From assembly GCF_018070565.1 (NCBI RefSeq), contig NZ_JAGPXL010000004.1:124001-188000 (forward strand): DNA of 64,000 nt, read 5' to 3'. Positions 33,836 through 41,372 of this stretch are shown one piece after another. A program made the translations under genes and the position numbers. The first letter of the stretch is position 1; each line of letters opens with the position of its first letter. Under the pieces are notes generated by a model. That model did not search any database, had not been told where the DNA came from, and worked only from the letters and a program-made list of their open reading frames with translations. This stretch comes from Streptomyces sp. B93 (GTDB lineage: Bacteria > Actinomycetota > Actinomycetes > Streptomycetales > Streptomycetaceae).

Positions 33836-35050
33836 GTGACGGGCAGGGGACTGCTGGCGTTGCTGACGGCTCTCGGCGCGCTGGCCGGGGCCGGCCTGGT
33901 GGGGGCGGCCCCGGCCGCCGCCGTGGACGGCGGCACCCAGGTGGCGCCGGGTGTGCGCTACGAGCGGTTCGACGTGGCCGCGGTCGGCGGGCCGACGCGT
34001 GTGCATGTGCTCCGGGTCGATGTGAGCGACCCCCGGGTGCGTCTCGGCCTGCTGTACCCGGGGACGGTGGCGGCGCGGGCCACGGTGTCGTCGCTGGCCG
34101 ACGGCGCGGGCGCGGTCGCGGGTGTCAACGGGGACTTCTTCAACATCACCGAGGTGCAGCACCCGGGTGTCGAGGCGACCGGCGCGAGTTCCGGTCCGGC
34201 GATCGCGGCCGGTCGGGCGCTCAAGGGCGCGGTGCCCGACGCCCAGCGCTTCGGCCCGGCGTTGCCGCCCGGCACCAGCGCCCGGGACGTCATCGGTGTG
34301 GGGGACGACCGGCGGGCCCGGCTGGACCGGCTGACGCTGGACGGCACCGTGCGCACCCCGCAGGGTGCGCTGCCGCTGGGCGGGCTCAACCAGTACGCGC
34401 TGCCGGAGGGTTCGGTCGGCGCGTTCACGTCGGCGTGGGGCGGCGCCTCCCGGGTGCGCGCCACCTGCGGCACGGACACCGACCGGGCCGCGCCGTGCAG
34501 CACGGACACCTACGAGGTGACGGTGCGCGGCGGCCGGGTCGTGTCGGCCTCCGGCACTCCGGGCGGCGGGCCCATCGGTGCCGGGACGACGGTGCTGGTC
34601 GGCCGGGAGGCGGGCGCGCAGCGGCTGCGGAAGCTGTCCGAGGGAGAGCCCGTGCGGGTGGGGTACCGGCTGGTGGCGTCCGCGAGCCGGGTGCCGTACC
34701 GCTTCGCCGTCGGCGGCTATCCGGTCCTGGTGGACGGTCAGCCGCTGCCGGGGCTGAGCGACGCCACCCCGGCCGTGCGCACCGCCGCCGGGGTCTTCCG
34801 CGGCGGACGCGGGCTGCTGCTGCTCGCGGTGGACGGGGCGCCCGCGTACCGCACCGGTCTGACGGTCGCCGAACTGGCTGACGTGATGCGGCAGCTGGGG
34901 TCGGCCGACGCGTTCAGCCTGGACGGCGGCGGCTCGTCGGCGCTCGTCGCGCGGGAGCCGGGCGCGGCGCGGGTGACGGTGCGCAACAACCCCTCCGACG
35001 GCACGGAACGGCCCGTGCCGAACGGCATCGGGGTGTTCTCGACGCCCTGA
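33836..35050 (+). CDS. Secreted phosphodiester glycosidase (NAGPA family)
   Basis: A 404-residue exported protein with a signal peptide (GLLALLTALGALAGAGLVGAAPAAA) and a phosphodiester glycosidase (NAGPA) domain with GVNGDFF and SLDGGGSSAL. The human relative uncovers mannose-6-phosphate; bacterial members act on exopolysaccharide or sugar-phosphate diesters. The GTG at 33836 follows AGGGGGG. An upstream in-frame GTG at 33800 has no ribosome site. Confidence 0.82.
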   Translation: MTGRGLLALLTALGALAGAGLVGAAPAAAVDGGTQVAPGVRYERFDVAAVGGPTRVHVLRVDVSDPRVRLGLLYPGTVAARATVSSLADGAGAVAGVNGDFFNITEVQHPGVEATGASSGPAIAAGRALKGAVPDAQRFGPALPPGTSARDVIGVGDDRRARLDRLTLDGTVRTPQGALPLGGLNQYALPEGSVGAFTSAWGGASRVRATCGTDTDRAAPCSTDTYEVTVRGGRVVSASGTPGGGPIGAGTTVLVGREAGAQRLRKLSEGEPVRVGYRLVASASRVPYRFAVGGYPVLVDGQPLPGLSDATPAVRTAAGVFRGGRGLLLLAVDGAPAYRTGLTVAELADVMRQLGSADAFSLDGGGSSALVAREPGAARVTVRNNPSDGTERPVPNGIGVFSTP

Positions 35051-35068
35051 AGCGACCGGGCGGCGGCC

Positions 35069-35263
35069 TCAGGGGCGCAGACTGCTGACCAGGTCGGCGG
35101 TCGCCGTGAGGCCGCTGCTGATGGTGGGGGCGACGCTGGTGCCGGCCAGGTAGAAGCCGAGCAGCAGGCACACCAGGGCGTGCGAGAACTTCAGCCCGCC
35201 GTTGCGTACGAAGATCACCGCCAGGACCAGGAGCAGCAGCACCACAGAGATGGAAACGGCCAT
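35069..35263 (-). CDS. Small two-span membrane protein, unknown function
   Basis: A 64-residue protein with two hydrophobic helices (VSISVVLLLLVLAVIFV and ALVCLLLGFYLAGTSVAP) joined by a short loop. ATG 35263 has GGAGGAG seven bases ahead. An in-frame GTG at 35269 would sit too close to it. It has the look of a conserved Streptomyces small membrane protein, but I cannot assign a function. Confidence 0.65.
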   Translation of the reverse strand: MAVSISVVLLLLVLAVIFVRNGGLKFSHALVCLLLGFYLAGTSVAPTISSGLTATADLVSSLRP

Positions 35264-35281
35264 CGTCACACTCCTCCGCCA

Positions 35282-35323
35282 CGCCGCACTTCCGGTTCAC
35301 GGCGTTCGGCCGCAAGTGTGGCG
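35282..35323. repeat. 10-bp inverted repeat upstream of the small membrane protein
   Basis: CGCCGCACTT (35282-35291) pairs with AAGTGTGGCG (35314-35323), with one G-T wobble and a 22-base loop. It lies 18 bases upstream of the 64-residue gene and could be its operator, or a terminator of the gene to the right. Confidence 0.45.
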
Positions 35324-35385
35324 TAGCGGGGGGTTCGTCCGGGCGGCTGACCTGTCCTCCGATCGTGTGGTCTTGCCGCGGACCG

Positions 35386-36249
35386 TCAGAGCGCCCGGTG
35401 GGCGTCGAGGAAGGCCTCAAGGCCCGCGAGGTCGTCGGTGTTGAGGTAGTCGACGTCGGCGGCGAGCAGTTCCGTCCACAGCGCGTCGCGCTCCGGCCCC
35501 GGCAGGTCGGGGGTCGCCCAGAACCGCACCTGCTGGCCACGTGCGTGCGCCGTGCCGGTGATGGCGTGCAGCTTCTCCCGTTCGGCCGCGGGGAACGCGC
35601 CGACGCCCCGCCAGGTGAAGTGGTTGGTCCAGTTGTCGCTGATCAGCGAGATGAACGAGGCGGGCGCGGGGCCGCCGAGGTCGGCGAGGCGGCCGTCGTA
35701 GAAGGCGCGGCGCGTGGTCTGCGCCGCCATGGGGACGCGGGCGGCGCGGTCGCCGGAGATGACGGCGGTGACCGGGCCGCGGCGCACCCGGCCGTGCGCG
35801 TAGGTGGTGAACAGGTGCTTGTAGCGCCGCAGCTGACGGTCGAGTTCGAGGTAGGTGGCCGAGCCCTCGGTCTTGAGGTCGATCAGGAGCTGGAGGGGGT
35901 GGTGGTGGCCGCGGTAGATCCAGCCGTGTCCGGCGCGGACCCGGGCGGCGAGCGGTTCGAGGTAGAGCGACTCCAGGGTGCGGGCCGGGTCGAGGTCCTC
36001 GGGGTCGTGGGCGACGAGGAGTTGGTCGCCGACCAGGTAGATGTCGGCCTCGACGCTGCCGAAGCGGTGGTCGAGGGCGTCGAGGAGGGGGCGCGGGTGC
36101 TCGTAGTCGTTGTGGGCGTGGGCCCGCCACAGGGGGCGCGGGCCGCGGCCCCGCTCGCCCGCGAGGGCCTGGGTGGCGGGCAGCGCGAACGAGCCCGCGA
36201 GGGCGGCGCCGAGGGTGGTGAGGGCTCTGCGGCGGGTGGTGAGGGCCAT
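35386..36249 (-). CDS. Tat-exported PI-PLC/glycerophosphodiesterase-like protein
   Basis: A 287-residue protein with a twin-arginine signal (TTRRRALTTLGAALAGSFALP). The TIM-barrel phosphodiesterase domain starts HAHNDYEHPRPLLDAL and carries VEADIYLVGDQLLVAHD, the catalytic His/Glu/Asp pattern of the PLC-like superfamily. It probably cleaves glycerophosphodiesters or phosphoinositol outside the cell. The ATG follows GGGAGG. ORF position and signal support this start over longer ones. Confidence 0.82.
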   Translation of the reverse strand: MALTTRRRALTTLGAALAGSFALPATQALAGERGRGPRPLWRAHAHNDYEHPRPLLDALDHRFGSVEADIYLVGDQLLVAHDPEDLDPARTLESLYLEPLAARVRAGHGWIYRGHHHPLQLLIDLKTEGSATYLELDRQLRRYKHLFTTYAHGRVRRGPVTAVISGDRAARVPMAAQTTRRAFYDGRLADLGGPAPASFISLISDNWTNHFTWRGVGAFPAAEREKLHAITGTAHARGQQVRFWATPDLPGPERDALWTELLAADVDYLNTDDLAGLEAFLDAHRAL

Positions 36250-36376
36250 GTCTGCCTCCCGAGGGGTGCCGGACGGGACGCAGGAAGTATGCGGCCGTTC
36301 GGCCCTCGAAAGGCCTGTACATGCCAGGAGTTGGCTGGACCGCCGCCATGAGTTCACCCCTGCCGCTCGGCGCGCA

Positions 36377-36412
36377 CGGGAAAGCCCGCCCCAGGTGGGA
36401 CGGGCTTTCCCG
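36377..36412 (-). terminator. Strong hairpin terminator
   Basis: CGGGAAAGCCCG (36377-36388) pairs perfectly with CGGGCTTTCCCG (36401-36412) around a 12-base loop. It lies 20 bases past the stop of the acyl-CoA dehydrogenase operon. Confidence 0.85.
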
Positions 36413-36431
36413 GCTGAACGAGCGGTGTACG

Positions 36432-37514
36432 TCAGGGAGTCGGCAGGGCCACCAGCTCACCGACGGCCTGCCGGTGGGCGCCCGCCGTGCCGTACGCGAT
36501 CGAGTCGGCCTTGGCGCGCTTCAGGTACAGGTGCGCCGGGTGCTCCCAGGTCATCCCGATGCCGCCGTGCAGTTGCAGCGCCTCCTCGGCGGCGCGCACC
36601 GCGACCGGCGCCGCGTACGCCTGCGCGACGGCCACCGCCAGGTCGGCCTCCGCGCCCGTGGCCAGCGCGTCGGCGGCGTTGCGGGCGGCGGCCCGCAGGT
36701 TGACGACCTCGAGCCACAGCTGGGCGAGCCGGTGCTTGAGCGCCTGGAAGCCGCCGACGGGCCGGTTGAACTGCTTGCGCTCCTTCAGATAGCGCACGGT
36801 CTCGGTCAGCGCCCACTCCGCGACGCCGAACTGCTCGGAGGCGAGCAGCCCGGCGGCACTGCGCAGCGCCCGTCGCACGGCGGGTTCCGCGTCGCCGAGC
36901 CGCCGCCCGGACGCCCCCTCGAGGGTGACCGTCGCCAACGGCCGGGTCAGGTCGAGCGACACCTGCGGGGTGACGGTCACGGCGTCGGCGTCCACGGCGT
37001 ACAGCCCGCCGTCGTCCGCGGGCACCAGCAGGACGTCCGCGACGGCCGCGTCCGCGATGCCGGTCAACTCCCCGCGCAGGGTGCCGTTCTCGGCGCGTAC
37101 GGTCTTCCAGGCCCCGCCCGGGGCGAGGTGCAGGGCGACGGCGAGGGCGCCGATGCGGCGGCCGGCGGCCAGCTCGGTGAGCAGGTCGTCGGCGCCGCAG
37201 GCGAGCAGGGCCTCGGTGGCGGTGACGGCGCTGGTCAGGTAGGGCACGGGGGCGACGGCGCGGCCCAGTTCCTCCAGGACGACGGCGGCCTCGCGGTGGG
37301 TGGCGCCCTGACCGCCGAGCGCCTCGGGCACCAGCAGACCGGCGAGGCCCATGCCGTCGGTGAGGGCCTTCCAGGTCTCGCGGTCGTGCGGCTCGTCCGA
37401 CTCGGCGCGGGCGAGGACACCGGCGGCGTCGCAGTGGTCGGCGAGCAGATCGCGGACGGCTGCGCGCAGGGCCTCTTCCTCCTCGGTGTAGAGCAGGTCG
37501 GGCTGTGTGCTCAT
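36432..37514 (-). CDS. Acyl-CoA dehydrogenase, probable non-catalytic partner subunit
   Basis: A 360-residue acyl-CoA dehydrogenase family protein with N-terminal, middle and C-terminal domains and LHGGIGMTWEHPAHLYLKRA near the end. The position of the catalytic Glu found in the neighbour's SIEGGTSEV reads DSIAYGTAGAH here. Such proteins in actinobacteria often form heterotetramers with an adjacent active subunit. The ATG overlaps the neighbour's stop by four bases. Confidence 0.85.
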   Translation of the reverse strand: MSTQPDLLYTEEEEALRAAVRDLLADHCDAAGVLARAESDEPHDRETWKALTDGMGLAGLLVPEALGGQGATHREAAVVLEELGRAVAPVPYLTSAVTATEALLACGADDLLTELAAGRRIGALAVALHLAPGGAWKTVRAENGTLRGELTGIADAAVADVLLVPADDGGLYAVDADAVTVTPQVSLDLTRPLATVTLEGASGRRLGDAEPAVRRALRSAAGLLASEQFGVAEWALTETVRYLKERKQFNRPVGGFQALKHRLAQLWLEVVNLRAAARNAADALATGAEADLAVAVAQAYAAPVAVRAAEEALQLHGGIGMTWEHPAHLYLKRAKADSIAYGTAGAHRQAVGELVALPTP

Positions 37515-38692
37515 CGGGCGAGGTCCTTCCAGGCGACGTCCTTGTCGGTGCGCGGCTCGGCGGGCAGCCCGAGGACGCGCTCGGCCACGATGTTCAGCAG
37601 GACCTCGCTGGTCCCGCCCTCGATGCTGTTGCCCTTGGCGCGCAGATAGCGGTATCCGGCGTCCCGGCCGGTGAAGTCGACCTGGTCCGGCCGGCGCATG
37701 GTCCAGTCGTCGTACAACAGGCCCTCCTCACCGCGGAGTTCGACCTCCAGGCCGCTGATCTCCTGGGCGAGCCGGGCGAAGCCGAGCTTCATCCCGGCGC
37801 CCTCGGGCCCGGGGTGTCCGGCGGCGAGCTGCTGGCGCAGGCGTTCGCCGGTGAGGCGGGCGACCTCGGCGTCGACCCAGAGCTTCAGCAGCCGCTGGTG
37901 GAGGTCGTGGGTACGCAGTTCGGGGCGTTCGCGCCAGGTGGCGGCGATGGGGCCGATCATGCCGCCCTCGCGGGGCAGCCGCATGCCGCCGATGGCGACG
38001 CGTTCGTTGTTGAGGGTGGTCTGCGCGACCCGCCAGCCGTCGCCGACGTCGCCGAGGCGCCGGGAGTCGGGGATGCGTACGTCGGTGAGGAAGACCTCGT
38101 TGAACTCGGCCTCGCCGGTGATCTGCCGCAGCGGCCGGACCTCGACGCCGGGGTCGGTCATGTCGCAGAGGAAGTAGGTGATGCCCCGGTGCTTGGGCAC
38201 GTCGGGGTCGGTGCGGGCGATGAGGATGGCCCAGCGGGCGACATGGGCGCTGGATGTCCACACCTTCTGCCCGTTGACGACCCACTCGTCGCCCTCCCGG
38301 ACCGCGCGGGTGCCGAGCGCGGCGAGGTCGGACCCGGCGCCGGGTTCGCTGAACAGCTGGCACCAGACCTCCTCGCCCGTCCACAGCGGGCGCAGATAGC
38401 TGCGCTTCTGCTCCTCGGTGCCGTAGTGGAGGATCGTCGGCGCGGCCATGCCGAGGCCGATGCCGATGCGCCGGGGGTCGTTGTCGGGGGCGCCCGCGGC
38501 CTCCAGTTCGGCGTCCACGACGGCCTGGAGGGTGCGGGGCGCGCCGAGTCCGCCGAGGCCCTCGGGGAAGTGCACCCAGGCGAGCCCGGCGTCGAAGCGG
38601 GCCCGCAGGAACTCCAGGCGGTCGGTGCCGGCGGGCGGATGCGCGGCCAGGAACTCCTGGGTACGGCGGCGCAGTTCGGCTGCGTCGGTCAT
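37511..38692 (-). CDS. Acyl-CoA dehydrogenase, catalytic subunit
   Basis: A 393-residue FAD enzyme. WCQLFSEPGAGSDLA and WVVNGQKVWTSSA are the acyl-CoA/FAD motifs, and Glu in NSIEGGTSEVLLNIVAERVLGLP is the likely catalytic base. It introduces a double bond into an acyl-CoA and passes electrons to ETF. It sits between the quinone oxidoreductase and the partner subunit, with four-base overlaps on both sides. Confidence 0.9.
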   Translation of the reverse strand: MTDAAELRRRTQEFLAAHPPAGTDRLEFLRARFDAGLAWVHFPEGLGGLGAPRTLQAVVDAELEAAGAPDNDPRRIGIGLGMAAPTILHYGTEEQKRSYLRPLWTGEEVWCQLFSEPGAGSDLAALGTRAVREGDEWVVNGQKVWTSSAHVARWAILIARTDPDVPKHRGITYFLCDMTDPGVEVRPLRQITGEAEFNEVFLTDVRIPDSRRLGDVGDGWRVAQTTLNNERVAIGGMRLPREGGMIGPIAATWRERPELRTHDLHQRLLKLWVDAEVARLTGERLRQQLAAGHPGPEGAGMKLGFARLAQEISGLEVELRGEEGLLYDDWTMRRPDQVDFTGRDAGYRYLRAKGNSIEGGTSEVLLNIVAERVLGLPAEPRTDKDVAWKDLAR

Positions 38693-39654
38693 GCTGCTCC
38701 CTCCGTCACGACGGCGATCCGGCCGGTGGTCACCCCGTCCGCCACCCGCTGCACGGCGGTGGCGGCCCCCTCCAGCGGCACCCGCTCGCTGACCAGCGGC
38801 CTGACGGCGCCGCGCGCGGCCAGTTCGGTGAGCTGCCGGTGGCACTCCTCGACCAGCCCCGGGTTCTTGGTGTTGTACAGGCCCCAGTGCAGGCCGAGGA
38901 TCGAGTAGTTCTTCACCAGGGCGTGGTTGAGGCCGGGACTGGGGATGGTGCCGCTGGCGAAGCCGACGACCACGATCCGGCCCTCGAAGGCGACGACCTT
39001 GGCGGACTGGGTGTAGGCGTCACCGCCCACGGGGTCGTAGATCACGTCGGCGCCCCGTCCGCCGGTGGCCTCCTTGACCACGGCGACGACGTCCTCGGCA
39101 CGCCGGTCGATCACCACGTCACAGCCCAGCTTCCGGGCGACGGCGGCCTTCTCGGCGCCGCCGACGACCCCGATGACGGTGGCCCCGGCCGCCTTGCCGA
39201 GCTGCACGGCGGCGCTGCCGACCCCGCCCGCGGCGGCGTGCACCAGCAGGGTCTCGCCGGGTTCCAGGCGGGCCCTGCGGTGCAGGGCGAACCATCCGGT
39301 CTGGTAGCCGATGTGCAGGGCGGCGGCCTCCGCGTCGTCCAGCGTCTCCGGGGCGGCCCGGAGCCCGGCGGCGTCCGCGACGGCGTACTCGGCGAAGCCG
39401 CCGTGCGGCAGCGCGGGGTTGCCGATCACCCGGCGGCCGTCCTCGGTCTCGCCGCAGACCTCCACCCCGGGGGTGAACGGCAGCGGCGGCTTGACCTGGT
39501 AGTGGCCGCGGCACATCAGGGCGTCGGGGAAGTTGACGCTGGCGGCGCGCACCTTCAGCAGGACCTGGCCGTCGCCGGGGGTGGGCCGCGCCACTTCGGC
39601 GAGGCGCATCACCTCGCCCGGCTCGCCGTTCTCGTGCACTTGCCATGCCTGCAT
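38689..39654 (-). CDS. NADPH:quinone oxidoreductase (zinc-independent MDR family)
   Basis: A 321-residue medium-chain dehydrogenase/reductase. The cofactor loop is VHAAAGGVGSAAVQLG and the N-terminal GroES-like domain has VRAASVNFPDALMCRGHYQ, without structural zinc cysteines. It may reduce quinones or act as an enoyl-CoA reductase-like enzyme with the dehydrogenases. GGAGG six bases ahead supports the ATG at 39654. It is first in the three-gene operon. Confidence 0.87.
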   Translation of the reverse strand: MQAWQVHENGEPGEVMRLAEVARPTPGDGQVLLKVRAASVNFPDALMCRGHYQVKPPLPFTPGVEVCGETEDGRRVIGNPALPHGGFAEYAVADAAGLRAAPETLDDAEAAALHIGYQTGWFALHRRARLEPGETLLVHAAAGGVGSAAVQLGKAAGATVIGVVGGAEKAAVARKLGCDVVIDRRAEDVVAVVKEATGGRGADVIYDPVGGDAYTQSAKVVAFEGRIVVVGFASGTIPSPGLNHALVKNYSILGLHWGLYNTKNPGLVEECHRQLTELAARGAVRPLVSERVPLEGAATAVQRVADGVTTGRIAVVTEGAA

Positions 39655-39701
39655 GCGGGGCCTCCACGGGGGACTGCTTCGTCTGACCGGGGTCGGTTCG
39701 C

Positions 39702-39718
39702 ATACTAAGCGGTCGCTT
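39702..39718 (-). promoter_or_regulatory. Promoter -10 box and overlapping inverted-repeat operator
   Basis: On the minus strand TAGTAT (39702-39707) fits a -10 box. It is overlapped by the inverted repeat AAGCG-GT-CGCTT (39707-39718). This type of palindrome is common ahead of acyl-CoA dehydrogenase genes in actinobacteria and fits a TetR-type repressor. No such regulator is next to it. Confidence 0.5.
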
Positions 39719-39742
39719 GCCGCCCTGTGAACAGGCGAGGGG

Positions 39743-40327
39743 TCACTCGTCTTCGGCACGCCGCTTGGGCCGCGCCCGCACATGCATCCGCTCCCCCTGC
39801 GGCCCGAACAGGCTCAGGAACTCGGCGGGCCCCTCCCCGGTCGACCCGAACCAGTGCGGCACCCGGGTGTCGAACTCGGCGGCCTCCCCCGCCGTGAGCA
39901 CGATGTCGTGGTCGCCCAGGACCAGCCGCAGCTTCCCGGACAGCACGTACAGCCACTCGTACCCCTCGTGCGTGCGCAACTCCACCACCCGCTCCTGCTG
40001 CGGCTCCAGCACCTTGAAGGCCTGGAGCCCGCCGGGCTGGCGGGTGAGCGGCCAGTGGGTGCGCCCGTAGCGGCAGATCGGCTCGGACCGCACCCTCGGG
40101 TCGCGCACCGGCGGCGCGCCCACCAGGTCGTCCAGCGCCACCCCGTGGGCCTGCGCGATCGGCAGCAGCAGCTCCAGACTGGGCTTGCGCAGTCCGGACT
40201 CCAGCCGGGAGAGCGTGCTCACCGAGATGCCGGTCGTCTCGGACAGCGAGGTCAGCGTCACCTCCCGCTCCTTGCGCAACTGCCGCAGCCGGGGGCCCAC
40301 GCCTGCCAGGACTTCGTCGGTACTCAT
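39743..40327 (-). CDS. XRE-family regulator with cupin domain
   Basis: A 194-residue repressor-like protein. Residues 10-66 are a helix-turn-helix (LTSLSETTGISVSTLSRLESGLRKPS) and about 105-175 a cupin sensor domain (HEGYEWLYVLSGKLRLVLGDHD). There is no Shine-Dalgarno; the promoter places the transcript start at the ATG, so it is probably leaderless. It is divergent from the flavoprotein gene and probably controls it and itself. Confidence 0.87.
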   Translation of the reverse strand: MSTDEVLAGVGPRLRQLRKEREVTLTSLSETTGISVSTLSRLESGLRKPSLELLLPIAQAHGVALDDLVGAPPVRDPRVRSEPICRYGRTHWPLTRQPGGLQAFKVLEPQQERVVELRTHEGYEWLYVLSGKLRLVLGDHDIVLTAGEAAEFDTRVPHWFGSTGEGPAEFLSLFGPQGERMHVRARPKRRAEDE

Positions 40328-40333
40328 GTCTTC

Positions 40334-40362
40334 ATTGCAGTTTCGGCAAACGTATTTGTCAA
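40334..40362 (-). promoter_or_regulatory. Promoter of the XRE-cupin gene
   Basis: On the minus strand TTGACA (40357-40362), a 17-base spacer and TGCAAT (40334-40339), six bases before the ATG. The perfect -35 and the spacing predict a leaderless mRNA. Inverted repeats TTGC-N7-GCAA (40335-40349) and CAAA-N4-TTTG (40347-40358) lie across it. Confidence 0.65.
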
Positions 40363-40404
40363 TTGCTCGACGGGCGCGCGACGGTGTGCGTGGAGGTGGT
40401 CACC

Positions 40405-41343
40405 ATGACCGAGAAGACGGATCAGTACGAAGTCGTAGTGGTGGGCGGTGGGGCCGCGGGCCTGTCCGCCGCCCTCGTCCTGGGCCGGGCCCGGCGCCGG
40501 ACCCTGGTGGTCGACGCGGGTGAGCCGCGCAACGCGCCCGCCGCCCATATGCAGGGCTATCTGTCCCGCGACGGCATGCCCCCGGCCGAGTTCCTGGCCG
40601 TGGGCCGTGAGGAGATCGCGCGGTACGCCGTCGAACTGGTCCGGGACGAGGCGGTGGACGTCACCGCGGGCGAGGGCTTCGCCGTCGCGCTGGCCGGCGG
40701 GCGGACCGTGCGCGCCCGGCGGCTGGTGGTCACCACCGGCCTGGAGGACGAGCTGCCCGACGTGCCCGGCGTCGCCGAGCGGTTCGGCCGGGACGTGCTG
40801 CACTGCCCGTACTGCCACGGCTGGGAGGTCCGCGACCAGGCGTTCGGGGTGCTGGCGGGCAGCGTGATGCCGGTCCACCAGGCGCTGATGGTGTCGCAGT
40901 GGTCCAAGGACGTGACGCTGTTCCTGCACCGGATCGCGGAGGAGGAGCTGGCGGACGACGAGCTGCGCCGCCTCGCCGCGGCCGGGGTGAAGGTCGTCCC
41001 CGGCGAGGTCGCGGGCCTGGAGACCACCGACGACCGGCTGACCGGCGTACGGCTGGCCGACGGGACGGTGCACGAGCGGTCGGTACTGTTCGTCGCGCCG
41101 CGTGCGGTGCCCCGGACCGGGTTGCTGGAGCGGCTGGGCGCCGAGCTGACCGAGACGCCCTTCGGCGCGTACCCGGTGGTGGACCCGACCGGGAAGACGA
41201 CCGTGCCCGGGGTGTGGGCGGCGGGCAACGCGATGGGCTTCGCCGAGCAGGTGGTGAACGCGGCGAGCGGCGGCTACCGGGCCGGGGCCACCATCAACGG
41301 CGAGCTGCTGATGTCGGACCTGGACGCCGCGCTGGAGGTGTAA
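40405..41343 (+). CDS. FAD-dependent thioredoxin reductase-like oxidoreductase
   Basis: A 312-residue flavoprotein. The FAD-binding motif is VVVGGGAAGLSAALVLGRA, the redox-active CPYC lies in LHCPYCHGWEVRD, and the C-terminal FAD motif is VWAAGNAMGFAEQVVNAAS. The middle NADPH-binding Rossmann fold lacks a clear GxGxxA (VLAGSVMPVHQAL). The partner disulfide protein is unknown. GGAGG eight bases before the ATG sets the start. It is divergent from the XRE-cupin regulator. Confidence 0.83.
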   Translation: MTEKTDQYEVVVVGGGAAGLSAALVLGRARRRTLVVDAGEPRNAPAAHMQGYLSRDGMPPAEFLAVGREEIARYAVELVRDEAVDVTAGEGFAVALAGGRTVRARRLVVTTGLEDELPDVPGVAERFGRDVLHCPYCHGWEVRDQAFGVLAGSVMPVHQALMVSQWSKDVTLFLHRIAEEELADDELRRLAAAGVKVVPGEVAGLETTDDRLTGVRLADGTVHERSVLFVAPRAVPRTGLLERLGAELTETPFGAYPVVDPTGKTTVPGVWAAGNAMGFAEQVVNAASGGYRAGATINGELLMSDLDAALEV

Positions 41344-41372
41344 CGGCCGCCCGGCGGGTGCACCCTGACTCC

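Noticed and set aside
36293-36304. GGCCG-TT-CGGCC repeat upstream of the phosphodiesterase gene
   Set aside because: Short G/C arms are expected by chance at this composition.
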